In this document: positions 54,045 through 63,026 of the stretch, in pieces | Numbering within the stretch: the first letter of the stretch is position 1 | How the letters are laid out: the number at the start of each line of letters is the position of its first letter | The notes under the pieces: model-generated | Database searches by the model: none | The model's input: the letters and a program-made list of their open reading frames with translations, nothing else | What the model was told of the DNA's origin: nothing | Translations under genes and position numbers: made by a program | NCBI GenBank assembly: GCA_016934955.1 | Contig: JAFGRY010000009.1 | Location: 149,496 to 213,495 of the forward strand | From: a bacterium | GTDB lineage: Bacteria > Zhuqueibacterota > QNDG01 > JAGLOF01 | DNA: 64,000 bases | Direction: 5' to 3'

Positions 54045-55310
54045 ATGGCGAGGGTGTTTATCAGTTTTCTTGGTGCCGGGAAATACCAGAAAGTCAACTA
54101 TAAAAATATCAGCTTTGAGACTGAGTTCATTCAACAAGCTATTATCTCTCAAAAGGATCAAGATTTTTTTAACAGAATCAGGATTTTAACCACACCAACA
54201 TCAAAACAAATGCATTGGAAAAATTTGAAAATCAAACTTAATGATATAGCGGGTGACAAAACTTCGATTGAGAATGTAATGCTGTCAGAAAATTTATTAG
54301 ATGACCAATGGACCTGGTTCGAGACAATACTTGCACTTGTCAACGATGGGGATGAAGTGTGGTTCGATATGACTCATGGGTATAGGGCTTTTTCGATTAT
54401 TCTATCCGCAGCGCTTAGTTTTATCCAGAAGAGTAAGAATATAGATCTAAAAGCTGTTTATTACGGTGCTCATGAAGCTGAAGAGAAGCCTATTATAGAT
54501 ATGGTGAATTTTTATCGAATTAATGAATGGGCCGATGGTGTGTCGCAGTTAGTGGATACTGCTGATGCAACAAAATTGGCCAGTTTAGCTCAAACAGCTG
54601 AATCAAAATCATTTCAATCATTGAATGATCCAGAACTGGTCTCAGCTTTATTGAACCTCACTAATATCATCAAGAATGTTGATGTAAATCATGTGCAGGA
54701 GAAAGCTGAGCGGGCACTCTCTATCATTAGGAATAAATGTGGTGAATGCAGCGGTGCTGATCAACAGCTACTATCGATGATAATAAACAAATTCGCACAG
54801 TTGACTGTTACACCCTATGAAGGGGGAAAATACAATATTGAATATTTTAATCTGCAAATAAAATTAATAGAGATGCTCATAAAACATAAATTTTTAATGC
54901 AGGCTTTTACGGTTATGCGCGAATGCATAGCATCCTTTGGAATGCTGGCAATTATGGAAGAAGATACACGAGATCATAGAGTATTACGGAAAATATATGC
55001 TGAAAAATTTATTGCTAGTGTTCTCTTGAAATTTAATTGGGGAAACCGGGCTTTTACAGATATGCAGCCTAATGATTTACACCAATTAAAGAGATTTGCA
55101 GAACGATTTGTTGAGAATATTGACGGTATCCTGTCGAAGAATGCCCTTAAAAAATTTGTATATAAAATTAAGGATATCAGAAACGGATTTGACCACGCCT
55201 GGACTAGCGGCAATGAACGTATTCAAGATATCGAAAATGTGGCCCGATCCGGGCTTGAGACTTTAGCATCGGTAATTAAAGAAGCCCATAAAATGGGGCT
55301 TATCCAATAA
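54045..55310 (+). CDS. csx2: Csx2/TM1812-type CARF-HEPN ribonuclease (Csx1 superfamily)
   Basis: A 421-aa ancillary effector. ATG 54045 has GGGAG 7 bases upstream; the preceding codons are not conserved. The N-terminus is the CARF fold of the TM1812/Csx2 group: 'MARVFISFLGAGKYQKVNY', then 'DEVWFDMTHGYRAFSIILSAAL' (the DxTHG ligand loop) and 'IDLKAVYYGA'. The C-terminal helical HEPN domain has the RNase motif R-x4-H in 'DIRNGFDHAW' (Arg379, His384). Family knowledge: cyclic oligoadenylate made by Cas10 binds CARF and switches on non-specific RNA cleavage. Codon use is more AT-rich than cas6. It sits 35 bases after cas6 and 14 before cas10. Confidence 0.88.
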   Translation: MARVFISFLGAGKYQKVNYKNISFETEFIQQAIISQKDQDFFNRIRILTTPTSKQMHWKNLKIKLNDIAGDKTSIENVMLSENLLDDQWTWFETILALVNDGDEVWFDMTHGYRAFSIILSAALSFIQKSKNIDLKAVYYGAHEAEEKPIIDMVNFYRINEWADGVSQLVDTADATKLASLAQTAESKSFQSLNDPELVSALLNLTNIIKNVDVNHVQEKAERALSIIRNKCGECSGADQQLLSMIINKFAQLTVTPYEGGKYNIEYFNLQIKLIEMLIKHKFLMQAFTVMRECIASFGMLAIMEEDTRDHRVLRKIYAEKFIASVLLKFNWGNRAFTDMQPNDLHQLKRFAERFVENIDGILSKNALKKFVYKIKDIRNGFDHAWTSGNERIQDIENVARSGLETLASVIKEAHKMGLIQ

Positions 55311-55324
55311 AAAATGGAGGCAAT

Positions 55325-57700
55325 GTGAACCAAATTAGTCAAAATGTATTTGAAGTAACTCTGGCAGCTCTGCTTCATGATATAGGTAAACCATTTCAGC
55401 GGGCAGTCAGGAGTGATTACTCCGCGCTGCATGAAGATGCATTTAAAAAAGAAGATGTCAAATATGCACACAGCTGCTGGACGAGTTCTTTCCTGCAACA
55501 GAATAGTGATTTTCTCAGAAAGACGGGAAGAGTTGAAAATTTCGACAGATTAGATCGTCTTGCTTCTAACCACCATTCGCCTTCAGAGGATAATGAATGG
55601 ATTGTGGCCGAGGCTGACAGGGCTAGTGCTGGTTTGGATCGTGAAAGCTGGAAATCAAGATTAGATGAACCGGAAATTGAGGGCAAGAGTGCACACGCTG
55701 TTTATTATAAGCGTCCTCTTGATGCTGTTTTTTCAAGGATTCAATTTACAGCCCAAGCTCAGCACAAAACCGCTGCATATCGGCTTGGCCGATTTTCTGA
55801 TATTGAAAATGAGAACATATGTTTTCCATCTTGTGAGGATATAAAATTGACTCAGTCCGAGTATCAGCTGCTGTGCGATAATTTTACAAATGATTTCCAG
55901 CAAATAGATACCCAGACTGATATGCGTTTTCTTGAGGCTCTTGCATCGTTGATTAACAGATATCTTTGGTGCGTCCCTGCGACAACAATGGAAACGTTTG
56001 CGGATATTCCCCTATCTGATCACCTGGTTACATCAGCTGCAATTGCAGGTGCTCTCACACGGGCCAGTGACGAGAGAGGAGAAAAATTTGCTATTAAAGA
56101 GACAAAGTTTATTTGGGTAAGCGGTGATTTTGCCGGAATTCAGAACTATATATTCTCACTCAAAGGTGAATCACAATCTCAGTTAGCAAAATTACTGCGA
56201 GGCAGATCATTTAATGTCTCGCTTCTTACTCTGGTGGCCGCAAGAAATATTACTGACGCTTGTGGCGTCTCCCCGCTCAATATCCTTTTTCAGACCAGCG
56301 GGAAATTTAATGTTTTGTTGCCTGATACAGTGGGCGTCCGCAGTGCACTGGAGAATAGCAGGCAGGGTATGGAGAAATGGATTTATAGAGAGTATTTTGG
56401 CGAATTGAAATTAGTGATCGATTCAGGTGTTTCATTCGGAATCGATGAGTTTCGAAAAGATTTATTTTCAGATGTGATGAAACGCTCCAATGAGTCTCTT
56501 AACACCGAGAAACGCAAAGTTTTTTCCAATGTAATGACGAAAGATTCTGATTGGGTTAACGCTCAACAGTATGAACAATTACATAATAATGGTGCATGCA
56601 TTATCTGTGGTATCGAGCCCGTCACTCAGAAAAATATATGTAGTCATTGTCAAACTGCAATTGAGTATGGGACAGATCTGACCAAAAATAAATTTGTTAA
56701 TATTATTGAAAAGGAAAATGGCAGATATTTTTCGCGACATGGGATCAAATTCAGTGCTGGTGGCAGTGAAATGGCTGTCTCTTCATACGAGATTAATCTT
56801 TTCCAGAATGCAGCAAAAGAGAAAGCGATGCTGCATTATGCCAGTTATTTACCGGTAGATGAGGATGGTCAGACGGCCCTTTCATTTGAGCAGATATGCA
56901 ATCACTCAGAGGGTATGAGCTGTCTGGCCGCTTTAAAGGCCGATGTTGATAATTTGGGCTACTGCTTTTCCAAAGGATTGGGCCGGGATAATTCTCTGTC
57001 CCGCAGGATGGCAATGTCCCGTATGTTGAACTGGTTTTTTACCTGGTACCTGCCAGCCTTATTGAAAAGTGAATACCCATCAATTTACACTTTATTTGCT
57101 GGTGGTGATGATCTTTGTCTCATAGGCCCTTGGAATGTAATTATTGATTTTGCTGCAGTGTTACATGAGAAATTTAAACAATATACAGCAGATAATCAGG
57201 ATATCACACTTAGTGCTGGGATTGAACTTTTTCATAACAAATACCCAGTAGCCAGAGCCGTGAATATGGCCGAAGAGAAACTGCTTAAAGCAAAGAATGC
57301 AGGAAGAAATAGAGTCTGTGTATTGGGTCAGATCATGAAGTGGGGTGAAGAATTCAATAGTCAACGTTCATTTGCGTGCGATTGGGAACGGCTAGTTCAG
57401 CAAATGAATGCTGACTCAGGGACTAACAATAATTATAACAGTATGCTTTATCGTTTTTTTAAGTATTGGAAGCAATCAGCAGACAGAGATACCGAAGATC
57501 CCGCTAGGTTAAAACACCGGTTCCAGTTTATATATGATGTTAACCGTAATTTAAAAAGATACATACAGAAAGAACCAATTTCATCGCTATTAGTTGCTGA
57601 GGGTACAATTTTTGAGGAGAAACCTATATTTAGATTTTTACCGGTTGGAATTTCGATTGCTATGTATAAAAATAGAGAGAAACAAAATCAAGGAGATTGA
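55325..57700 (+). CDS. csm1: Cas10/Csm1, type III-A large subunit with HD nuclease and cyclase
   Basis: Signature subunit of type III-A: cleaves DNA (HD domain) and makes cyclic oligoadenylate (Palm) when the complex binds target RNA. The 791-aa protein starts with GTG (GGAGG 4 bases before). The HD motif His18-Asp19 is in 'ALLHDIGKPFQRAV', with 'ASNHHSPSEDNEW' later in the domain. A zinc ribbon has Cys425/Cys428 and 'NICSHC'. The cyclase motif Gly593-Gly-Asp-Asp596 is in 'LFAGGDDLCLIG', and 'AALKADVDNLGYCFSKGL' is the first Palm motif region. All catalytic residues are present. csm2 starts 3 bases after the stop. Confidence 0.95.
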   Translation: MNQISQNVFEVTLAALLHDIGKPFQRAVRSDYSALHEDAFKKEDVKYAHSCWTSSFLQQNSDFLRKTGRVENFDRLDRLASNHHSPSEDNEWIVAEADRASAGLDRESWKSRLDEPEIEGKSAHAVYYKRPLDAVFSRIQFTAQAQHKTAAYRLGRFSDIENENICFPSCEDIKLTQSEYQLLCDNFTNDFQQIDTQTDMRFLEALASLINRYLWCVPATTMETFADIPLSDHLVTSAAIAGALTRASDERGEKFAIKETKFIWVSGDFAGIQNYIFSLKGESQSQLAKLLRGRSFNVSLLTLVAARNITDACGVSPLNILFQTSGKFNVLLPDTVGVRSALENSRQGMEKWIYREYFGELKLVIDSGVSFGIDEFRKDLFSDVMKRSNESLNTEKRKVFSNVMTKDSDWVNAQQYEQLHNNGACIICGIEPVTQKNICSHCQTAIEYGTDLTKNKFVNIIEKENGRYFSRHGIKFSAGGSEMAVSSYEINLFQNAAKEKAMLHYASYLPVDEDGQTALSFEQICNHSEGMSCLAALKADVDNLGYCFSKGLGRDNSLSRRMAMSRMLNWFFTWYLPALLKSEYPSIYTLFAGGDDLCLIGPWNVIIDFAAVLHEKFKQYTADNQDITLSAGIELFHNKYPVARAVNMAEEKLLKAKNAGRNRVCVLGQIMKWGEEFNSQRSFACDWERLVQQMNADSGTNNNYNSMLYRFFKYWKQSADRDTEDPARLKHRFQFIYDVNRNLKRYIQKEPISSLLVAEGTIFEEKPIFRFLPVGISIAMYKNREKQNQGD

Positions 57701-57702
57701 GA

Positions 57703-58149
57703 ATGAATGGCTATCAAAAAAATCGGGGCAGAGAGCAATATAAACCTTCGTTTGATCGGCCTATATTGACTGACCCAGAATTATTAGGGACGCCGGCTGA
57801 GAAATTAGCGAAAAATGTATGTGAAAGGTTATCAAGTAATCAATTGAGAAAGTTTTATAGTGAGGTTAAAAACCTTCAACAGCAATTTTCAAATGATGAG
57901 CTATCTAATAAGCGTACATGGGAGAAGGTGTTTCCCCAAATAAAACTTGTTAAGGCAAAGGTGATGTATAACTCTCAGAGAGACGCATTTAAAAACAATC
58001 ATGCTTATCAGAATTTCTGTTTTTTCCTTTCGCATTATATCGACAAGGTCGGTTCTGATTTTTCCAGCGGCTATCCTGCATTTCAGAAATTTGTTCAGCT
58101 TTTTGAAGCAGTTGTAGGCTATGGAAGTCAATATACGAATAAAAGCTAA
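57703..58149 (+). CDS. csm2: Csm2, type III-A small subunit
   Basis: A 148-aa alpha-helical protein with the Csm2 pattern 'AEKLAKNVCERLSSNQLRKFYSEVKNLQQ' (in parts) and a C-terminal 'NFCFFLSHYIDKVG', 'FQKFVQLFEAVVGY'. It lines the backbone of the Csm complex. ATG 57703 has AAGGAGA 6 bases upstream; a TTG at 57697 overlapping cas10 is less likely. Position between csm1 and csm3 is canonical. Confidence 0.9.
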   Translation: MNGYQKNRGREQYKPSFDRPILTDPELLGTPAEKLAKNVCERLSSNQLRKFYSEVKNLQQQFSNDELSNKRTWEKVFPQIKLVKAKVMYNSQRDAFKNNHAYQNFCFFLSHYIDKVGSDFSSGYPAFQKFVQLFEAVVGYGSQYTNKS

Positions 58150-58174
58150 TTGATACTTTTAAAGGAGTCTAAAA

Positions 58175-58903
58175 ATGAGACTGATTAAAAATATAGTCGT
58201 TGATGGTAAAATCGAATTAATTACAGCTCTTCATATTGGTGCAGGTCAGGAGAATGTCCAAATTGGTGGTATTGATTTACCTGTTTTGAGAAATCCGCAA
58301 ACTGAGAAGCCTTACATTCCGGGATCATCCATCAGAGGGAAGTTACGATTTTTGTCTGAGTGGAGGAATCAGAAAGTAGACGTCAAATCAGGAAAAGAAA
58401 AGGGGAAAACTATTTATTATGCTGATCCACATCAATGTACTGAAAAATCATGCAGCATCTGTAAAGTATTCGGAAGTCTCAATCATCACGAGCTGAGAGG
58501 TCCTACCCGATTATTAGTAAGAGATGCATACTTGACGAATGAAAAAGATTTTGATAATGCTACTATGATCGAAGTTAAATGGGAGAATACTATTGATCGA
58601 ATCTCCGGAACTGCAAAGCATCCTCGACCCATTGAACGAATTGTGCCTGGTACACTATTCGATTTTGAATTTGTTTATCGTGTTTTTGACTTAGATGATG
58701 ATGACGGTGATGCCGATAAAGAGAATTTTAATATTATTATTCAAGCAATGGAATTACTGGAGAACGACACACTGGGTGGTTCCGGGTCCAGAGGCTGCGG
58801 AAAAATTGTTTTTAAAGATATTGTCATACATAAGGGGCAAGGTCTTGACGGGGAGAAATATGACAGTTTGCCTGTGTTATTAAAAGCTGGAAAATTATTA
58901 TGA
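58175..58903 (+). CDS. csm3: Csm3 (Cas7-type) backbone subunit with target-RNA cleavage Asp
   Basis: A 242-aa RAMP protein: 'LITALHIGAGQENVQIGGID' with Asp34 equivalent to the Csm3 catalytic Asp, 'PYIPGSSIRGKLRFLSEW', 'CSICKVFGSLNHHELRGPTR', 'WENTIDRISGTAKHPRPIERI' (in parts) and the glycine-rich 'TLGGSGSRGCGKIVF'. Csm3 wraps the guide RNA and cuts bound target RNA every six nucleotides. AAAGGAG precedes the ATG. Its stop overlaps the csm4 start (ATGA). Confidence 0.94.
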   Translation: MRLIKNIVVDGKIELITALHIGAGQENVQIGGIDLPVLRNPQTEKPYIPGSSIRGKLRFLSEWRNQKVDVKSGKEKGKTIYYADPHQCTEKSCSICKVFGSLNHHELRGPTRLLVRDAYLTNEKDFDNATMIEVKWENTIDRISGTAKHPRPIERIVPGTLFDFEFVYRVFDLDDDDGDADKENFNIIIQAMELLENDTLGGSGSRGCGKIVFKDIVIHKGQGLDGEKYDSLPVLLKAGKLL

Positions 58904-59820
58904 TTTATAAATTTAGTCTATCGCCAAAAGGGCCGATGGGCACACCATTTCGTTCCGATACATTATTCGGTCATGCCTGTTGGTGTATCGCTTTAAAAGA
59001 ATCGCAGAATCGATTACTAGAATTCCTTCAGAATGCTCGTGATCAAAAACCCGAGCTGATTTTCTCAGACGGTTTCCCAGCAGGATATTTGCCGAAACCG
59101 TTTTTCCCAATACCATTTTTTGAAGGTGAGTCTGCTGGTGATCAGAAGAAGATGAAGACTTATTATAAATCCCGCTGGATAAGGCGTGAAGTGGCTCAGG
59201 AGTGTAATTGGCAGCTTCGGTACACAGACGATCTAAATATATCTGTATTCGACATTAGCCCCATGCCTCATTTACGGATGCGCAATACAATTGATCGCAT
59301 GACAGGGACATCACTTTTAAATAGTGGATTATATACGAATGAATTGTTTTATTTCACCGATCTGTGGGAGCATATTGATATTTACGTATCAACTGCCTGG
59401 AGTAGAGACGTTTTATCAGAGTTTATTAAACTATTGTTCAAAAACGGCTATGGTAAAGATCAAAGTATAGGGGCCGGTGCTGTAGACGTGACGCGTGATC
59501 CGGAACCGGCTGTTTTAGATGCTTCAATTAAGAGTGATCGATATCTTTCTTTGTCCAGAATGGTGCCTGATGTAAGGATTGATCTTAAACAAGCGTATTA
59601 TGAACTTGAACCAAAATATGGTAAGGTTTGGTCAGGGTTGGGTGAGAAAAATCCATTTAAAAAGACGATTCTGCAAACAGTTCCCGGATCGGTGTTCACG
59701 CTTTCACCGGCCAGCGAAACTGCAGGATCTGTACTGTCGGAAATTCATGACAACAGATCGGTCGTTGAAAATTGTATGTCTGTACTTTATCCGCTGCCTG
59801 AAGGAGCCGGCTATGTATAA
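58900..59820 (+). CDS. csm4: Csm4 (Cas5-type) subunit
   Basis: A 306-aa RAMP protein that binds the guide 5' handle and contacts Csm1. Signatures are 'FSLSPKGPMGTPFRSDTLFG', 'GFPAGYLPKPFFPIPFF', 'MRNTIDRMTGTSLLNSGLY', 'GYGKDQSIGAGAVDV'. Start overlaps csm3 (ATGA), end overlaps csm5 by eight bases. Confidence 0.92.
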   Translation: MIYKFSLSPKGPMGTPFRSDTLFGHACWCIALKESQNRLLEFLQNARDQKPELIFSDGFPAGYLPKPFFPIPFFEGESAGDQKKMKTYYKSRWIRREVAQECNWQLRYTDDLNISVFDISPMPHLRMRNTIDRMTGTSLLNSGLYTNELFYFTDLWEHIDIYVSTAWSRDVLSEFIKLLFKNGYGKDQSIGAGAVDVTRDPEPAVLDASIKSDRYLSLSRMVPDVRIDLKQAYYELEPKYGKVWSGLGEKNPFKKTILQTVPGSVFTLSPASETAGSVLSEIHDNRSVVENCMSVLYPLPEGAGYV

Positions 59821-60904
59821 ACACTACACTGCGAATGCAGAAATCCTGCTGCCGGTGCATGTGGGAGGGGGGAGTGAATATGCTCTTGATCCCCTGGAGT
59901 ATGCTGTCAAAGACGGATGGTTATATCATATCGATCTTGGCAACATGCTTGCATCAGATGGTTCATTTGCGAAAATATTTATTGAAACAACAGAAAATGA
60001 TCAATCTATCGTTCATGTACGTACTATGATAACTGAAGCATTCAATCCTGACATAAAGGACAATTGGCGATTCCGGACCAGGGTATCTTCACAGTTTGAA
60101 CAGGAATTTAAAAAGAAACTGTCTGATATCGGTAATCAATTAATAGTGCAATGTATGCTCCATGAGGCTGGTTACCCTGTAATTCCGGGTTCATCTATTA
60201 AAGGTTCGATCAGGACGGCGATACTCAACGGCAGGGCGGATGCCAATGTGCAAAGTCGAATTAAAAGCGAAATGGCTCGAGTGCCTCGATCGAAACAGTC
60301 ATCAATCGCTGAAGGAAAGGTTCTCTCTGCAATAAAGGAAAATAGACGCGGTCAAGAGAACTTTGATATTAAAGCAGATCCTTTTAAGGGCGTAAAAATA
60401 AGTGATGCAATTTTACCCGCAGATTCTACGATAATCGTCAATGTTCAGAATGTTTCCATCCATGATGAGGCGACAGGCATTCCGATGTGGGTTGAAGCAA
60501 TCAAACCTGGGACAACGTTCACATTTGACCTGTCTCTCTTGTCTGTTGACAATCAAATGAAGAATAAAATGGGCATTAACGCACCTCTGATTGGAAAGAA
60601 CGATTTATTGACAATGTCAACAGCCTTTTACTCTGCAGCCCTGCAGGAAGAAAATGAGAAATTTTATCAGAATATAGCTGATAGCCAAACTGCAGAAGAG
60701 ATCGATACAGTTATTTCTGAAATCCAGGGAACTGGAAATGAAACAGGAGTATTACGCCTCGGTCGATTTTCCCACTTGGAGTCTATGACGTTCAACGGGC
60801 CGCTAAGAATGCCGAATCACGCAAAAGGGTGGGGCAATACACGCAATTTGATGAATGGTATGATGCCAATGGGTGTAGTCAAGTTTTCCATGGAAGAAAA
60901 GTAA
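59813..60904 (+). CDS. csm5: Csm5 (Cas7-type) terminal subunit
   Basis: A 363-aa RAMP protein that caps the complex at the guide 3' end. ATG 59813 is chosen because AAGGAG (59801-59806) precedes it and the protein then begins with the family strand 'YTANAEILLPVHVGGGSEYAL'; the open frame to 59579 is inside csm4. Also typical are 'LGNMLASDGSFAKIF', 'VIPGSSIKGSIRTAILNG', 'KADPFKGVKISDAIL' and 'FNGPLRMPNH' near the end. The length is usual for Csm5. Confidence 0.92.
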   Translation: MYKHYTANAEILLPVHVGGGSEYALDPLEYAVKDGWLYHIDLGNMLASDGSFAKIFIETTENDQSIVHVRTMITEAFNPDIKDNWRFRTRVSSQFEQEFKKKLSDIGNQLIVQCMLHEAGYPVIPGSSIKGSIRTAILNGRADANVQSRIKSEMARVPRSKQSSIAEGKVLSAIKENRRGQENFDIKADPFKGVKISDAILPADSTIIVNVQNVSIHDEATGIPMWVEAIKPGTTFTFDLSLLSVDNQMKNKMGINAPLIGKNDLLTMSTAFYSAALQEENEKFYQNIADSQTAEEIDTVISEIQGTGNETGVLRLGRFSHLESMTFNGPLRMPNHAKGWGNTRNLMNGMMPMGVVKFSMEEK

Positions 60905-60918
60905 TTGGGAATTTACTC

Positions 60919-61320
60919 ATGAAGAAATGTGGAATACTATTAAATCATGAGCTTACCAGTGAACAAAAGAAAGAGCTGCATGATAGAAATGAGGTCAATA
61001 AGTTAATTGATTTACCTGATGAACTTGCCTTTATTTGGGCGAATGTCGATCCTGAACATTCGATTCGGAAGGACCAATTGGACAAAATTGAAACATGGCT
61101 AAAGCGTACGTTCCAACCTGGCGATTACCTAATTATCCAGGGTGAATTCGGCCTGACCTACTATTTTGTTGATTTTGCATTTAAAGTGGGCCTGATACCG
61201 CTTTATGCAGCGACCACACGTGTTGCCAAGGAAACAGTACCGCAGGATGGGAGTGTTGAAAAAATTTCAGTATTTACGCATATCAGATTTAAACAGTACA
61301 GGAGATCCGATGACATATAA
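60919..61320 (+). CDS. csx20: Csx20-family type III CRISPR ancillary protein
   Basis: A 133-aa protein with Csx20 signatures: 'CGILLNHELTSEQKKELHDR', 'LIDLPDELAFIWANVDPEHS', 'GDYLIIQGEFGLTYYFVDFA', 'GLIPLYAATTRVAKETVPQDG', 'FTHIRFKQYR'. ATG 60919 (GGGA upstream) gives the normal size. The core looks like a compact CARF-type Rossmann unit. From memory, Csx15/16/20 proteins have been linked to binding or degrading cyclic tetra-adenylate, that is, to turning the signal off; I cannot verify that here. Its stop overlaps the next gene by 11 bases, so it is tightly coupled to the membrane CARF protein. Confidence 0.85.
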   Translation: MKKCGILLNHELTSEQKKELHDRNEVNKLIDLPDELAFIWANVDPEHSIRKDQLDKIETWLKRTFQPGDYLIIQGEFGLTYYFVDFAFKVGLIPLYAATTRVAKETVPQDGSVEKISVFTHIRFKQYRRSDDI

Positions 61321-62059
61321 AACCAGAAAGATGTTCCATACCGTAGTGTCAGCTGTAGGCTTGCTGTTTTTATTTATAGTTATTGTTTCGGTGCCAGTGA
61401 TGAACGCCGAATGGATAGGACGTATGTTTCCCGGTCTGGAATACGGTGAAATGGGGCTGAGTCATGTGTTTAACAGCGTAACTATTGTTGCAGCAGTGTG
61501 GGGTGTTATTAATTGGCGCAAGATAAATGCGTATTTTAATAGCGTGAGGTTTCGTAAAACGGGTCATCCTGTTGATAAGCGCATCAGTGAATGTGCATTG
61601 TTGACACCGGTAAGTGGCGGCCGCGCGAATGGCGACCAAAATCGTTGGATATTTAACTACCTACATCCACAATATGTGTATATGGTATATACAGAGCAAT
61701 CCCGGAGAGCAGCATTGGATCTTCTTAAGGAATATAAAAATTCCGGTATTTATTTTTTTCAGCATGCGGAGGAAATCGATCGGGGCGAATGGATGATTAG
61801 AGATGTCTTTGATATAAAAGAAGTCAAAGAAACTGCTAAAGAATTGCTGGAAGAGATGGTTATTACCGCAGGAATTAATAAAAGAGATATTGCAGTAGAT
61901 GTGACTGCCGGTACGGCGGTGATGTCTCTCGGGCTTTTCCAGGCTGCGGAGGAAATGAGTGTTTCAACAATATATATCCAAGGCAATGAAAAAAGCAATA
62001 TAATAGAGCCAGGCAAGCATGAAAGTGGAAATCCTCGTTATATAAATCAAGCTCATTGA
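61310..62059 (+). CDS. Two-helix membrane protein with C-terminal CARF-like domain (Cam1-like effector candidate)
   Basis: A 249-aa protein from ATG 61310 (AGGAG 5 bases upstream, overlapping csx20). Residues about 9-31 and 50-69 are transmembrane helices ('TVVSAVGLLFLFIVIVSVPV' and 'LSHVFNSVTIVAAVWGVINW'). A basic linker (70-92) leads to a Rossmann-like domain: 'CALLTPVSGGRANGDQNRW' (95 on), 'YVYMVYTEQSRRAALDLLKE', 'VKETAKELLEEMVI', then 'DIAVDVTAGTAVMSLGLFQA' (Asp197-x-Thr-x-Gly-Thr202) and 'VSTIYIQGN'. The last two are the CARF ligand loop and following strand. Family knowledge: Cam1, a single-helix membrane CARF protein, depolarises the membrane on cA4 binding. This one differs by having two helices. 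Effector role is inferred. Confidence 0.8.
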   Translation: MTYKTRKMFHTVVSAVGLLFLFIVIVSVPVMNAEWIGRMFPGLEYGEMGLSHVFNSVTIVAAVWGVINWRKINAYFNSVRFRKTGHPVDKRISECALLTPVSGGRANGDQNRWIFNYLHPQYVYMVYTEQSRRAALDLLKEYKNSGIYFFQHAEEIDRGEWMIRDVFDIKEVKETAKELLEEMVITAGINKRDIAVDVTAGTAVMSLGLFQAAEEMSVSTIYIQGNEKSNIIEPGKHESGNPRYINQAH

Positions 62060-62072
62060 GTGTGAGATTTCT

Positions 62073-63011
62073 ATGATGAAAAAAATTACAACCGAGAACA
62101 CTCTCTACCGCTCCTGGCAGCGCGTGGAAGAAAATCGGGGCTGTCGCGGTTCCGACGGTGTTACCATAGGCAAGTACAATAGTTGTCTCCATGAAAACCT
62201 TGAGAGTCTGTCACATGATTTGCTTAGCTGTAAATATTATCCGTTTCCACTGCTTCGCTTCTCGGTGCCGAAACCCAAGGGGAAAGGAGTGCGCTGGCTC
62301 AATGTGCCAACCGTGCGGGACAGGGTTGCCCAGACAGCGGTCAGCCTGGTTACCGGACCAGCCTTTGAGGATGAATTCGAAACGGTTATACATGCTTACC
62401 GGCAAGGCCGGGGCGTGCATACCGCAGTGAGGGCGATATCTGCCCTTCAGGAGGAGGGGTATGCTTATGCGATGGATGCGGATATAGAGGGATTTTTCGA
62501 CAACATTCCTCATGATCTGCTCATTGAGAAAGTACAATTACTTTTCCCGGATCAACCGCCACTCTGGAAACTGTTTGAGAAGTGGATTAAAGCGGAAACC
62601 TGGGATGGAGAACATCTCGACCGATTTCAGAAAGGCATTCCCCAGGGGTCAGTCGTATCACCGCTGCTTGCAAATTTGTTTCTCGATTCGCTGGATGAAT
62701 TTTTTATCGATCTTGGTTTCAAGCTTGTCAGGTATGCGGATGATTTTCTGGTGCTTAGTAAAACAAGAGCGGAAGCCGAGGATTTCATGGATATAACCGA
62801 ACTGCTGTTAGAAGAAATGCAGCTTGACCTTAATCCGGAAAAGACAAAAATAGTATCGTTTGAAGGCGGCTTTAAATTTTTGGGAGCTCTTTTTCTAAAT
62901 GATGGTGTATATCAGCCGTTTCCCCAAAAGAAATCGAATCGGCCGTTCCTGCAGTTACCGGATCCGTTGACACTGAAAACGTATATAGAACTGAAGCATC
63001 TGGATGAATGA
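62073..63011 (+). CDS. Stand-alone group-II-intron-like reverse transcriptase beside cas1
   Basis: A 312-aa RT with the fingers/palm motifs: 'FSVPKPKGKGVRWLNVPTVRDRV' (in parts), 'YAMDADIEGFFDNIPHDLL' (motif A, catalytic Asp), 'FQKGIPQGSVVSPLLANLFL', 'LVRYADDFLVLSKT' (YADD, residues 221-224) and 'FKFLGALFLNDG'. There is no maturase X or endonuclease domain and no intron boundaries, so it is not an active group II intron protein. CRISPR-linked RTs are often fused to Cas1 or Cas6; here RT and Cas1 are separate chains 15 bases apart. Known RT-Cas1 systems acquire spacers from RNA, so the same job is inferred. ATG 62076 is an alternative start. Confidence 0.92.
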   Translation: MMKKITTENTLYRSWQRVEENRGCRGSDGVTIGKYNSCLHENLESLSHDLLSCKYYPFPLLRFSVPKPKGKGVRWLNVPTVRDRVAQTAVSLVTGPAFEDEFETVIHAYRQGRGVHTAVRAISALQEEGYAYAMDADIEGFFDNIPHDLLIEKVQLLFPDQPPLWKLFEKWIKAETWDGEHLDRFQKGIPQGSVVSPLLANLFLDSLDEFFIDLGFKLVRYADDFLVLSKTRAEAEDFMDITELLLEEMQLDLNPEKTKIVSFEGGFKFLGALFLNDGVYQPFPQKKSNRPFLQLPDPLTLKTYIELKHLDE

Positions 63012-63026
63012 GTACAGGTGTTGGCC

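Noticed and set aside
62073..63011. RT as part of a mobile group II intron
   Set aside because: No maturase or endonuclease domain, no intron ends, and it is embedded in the cas operon beside cas1.
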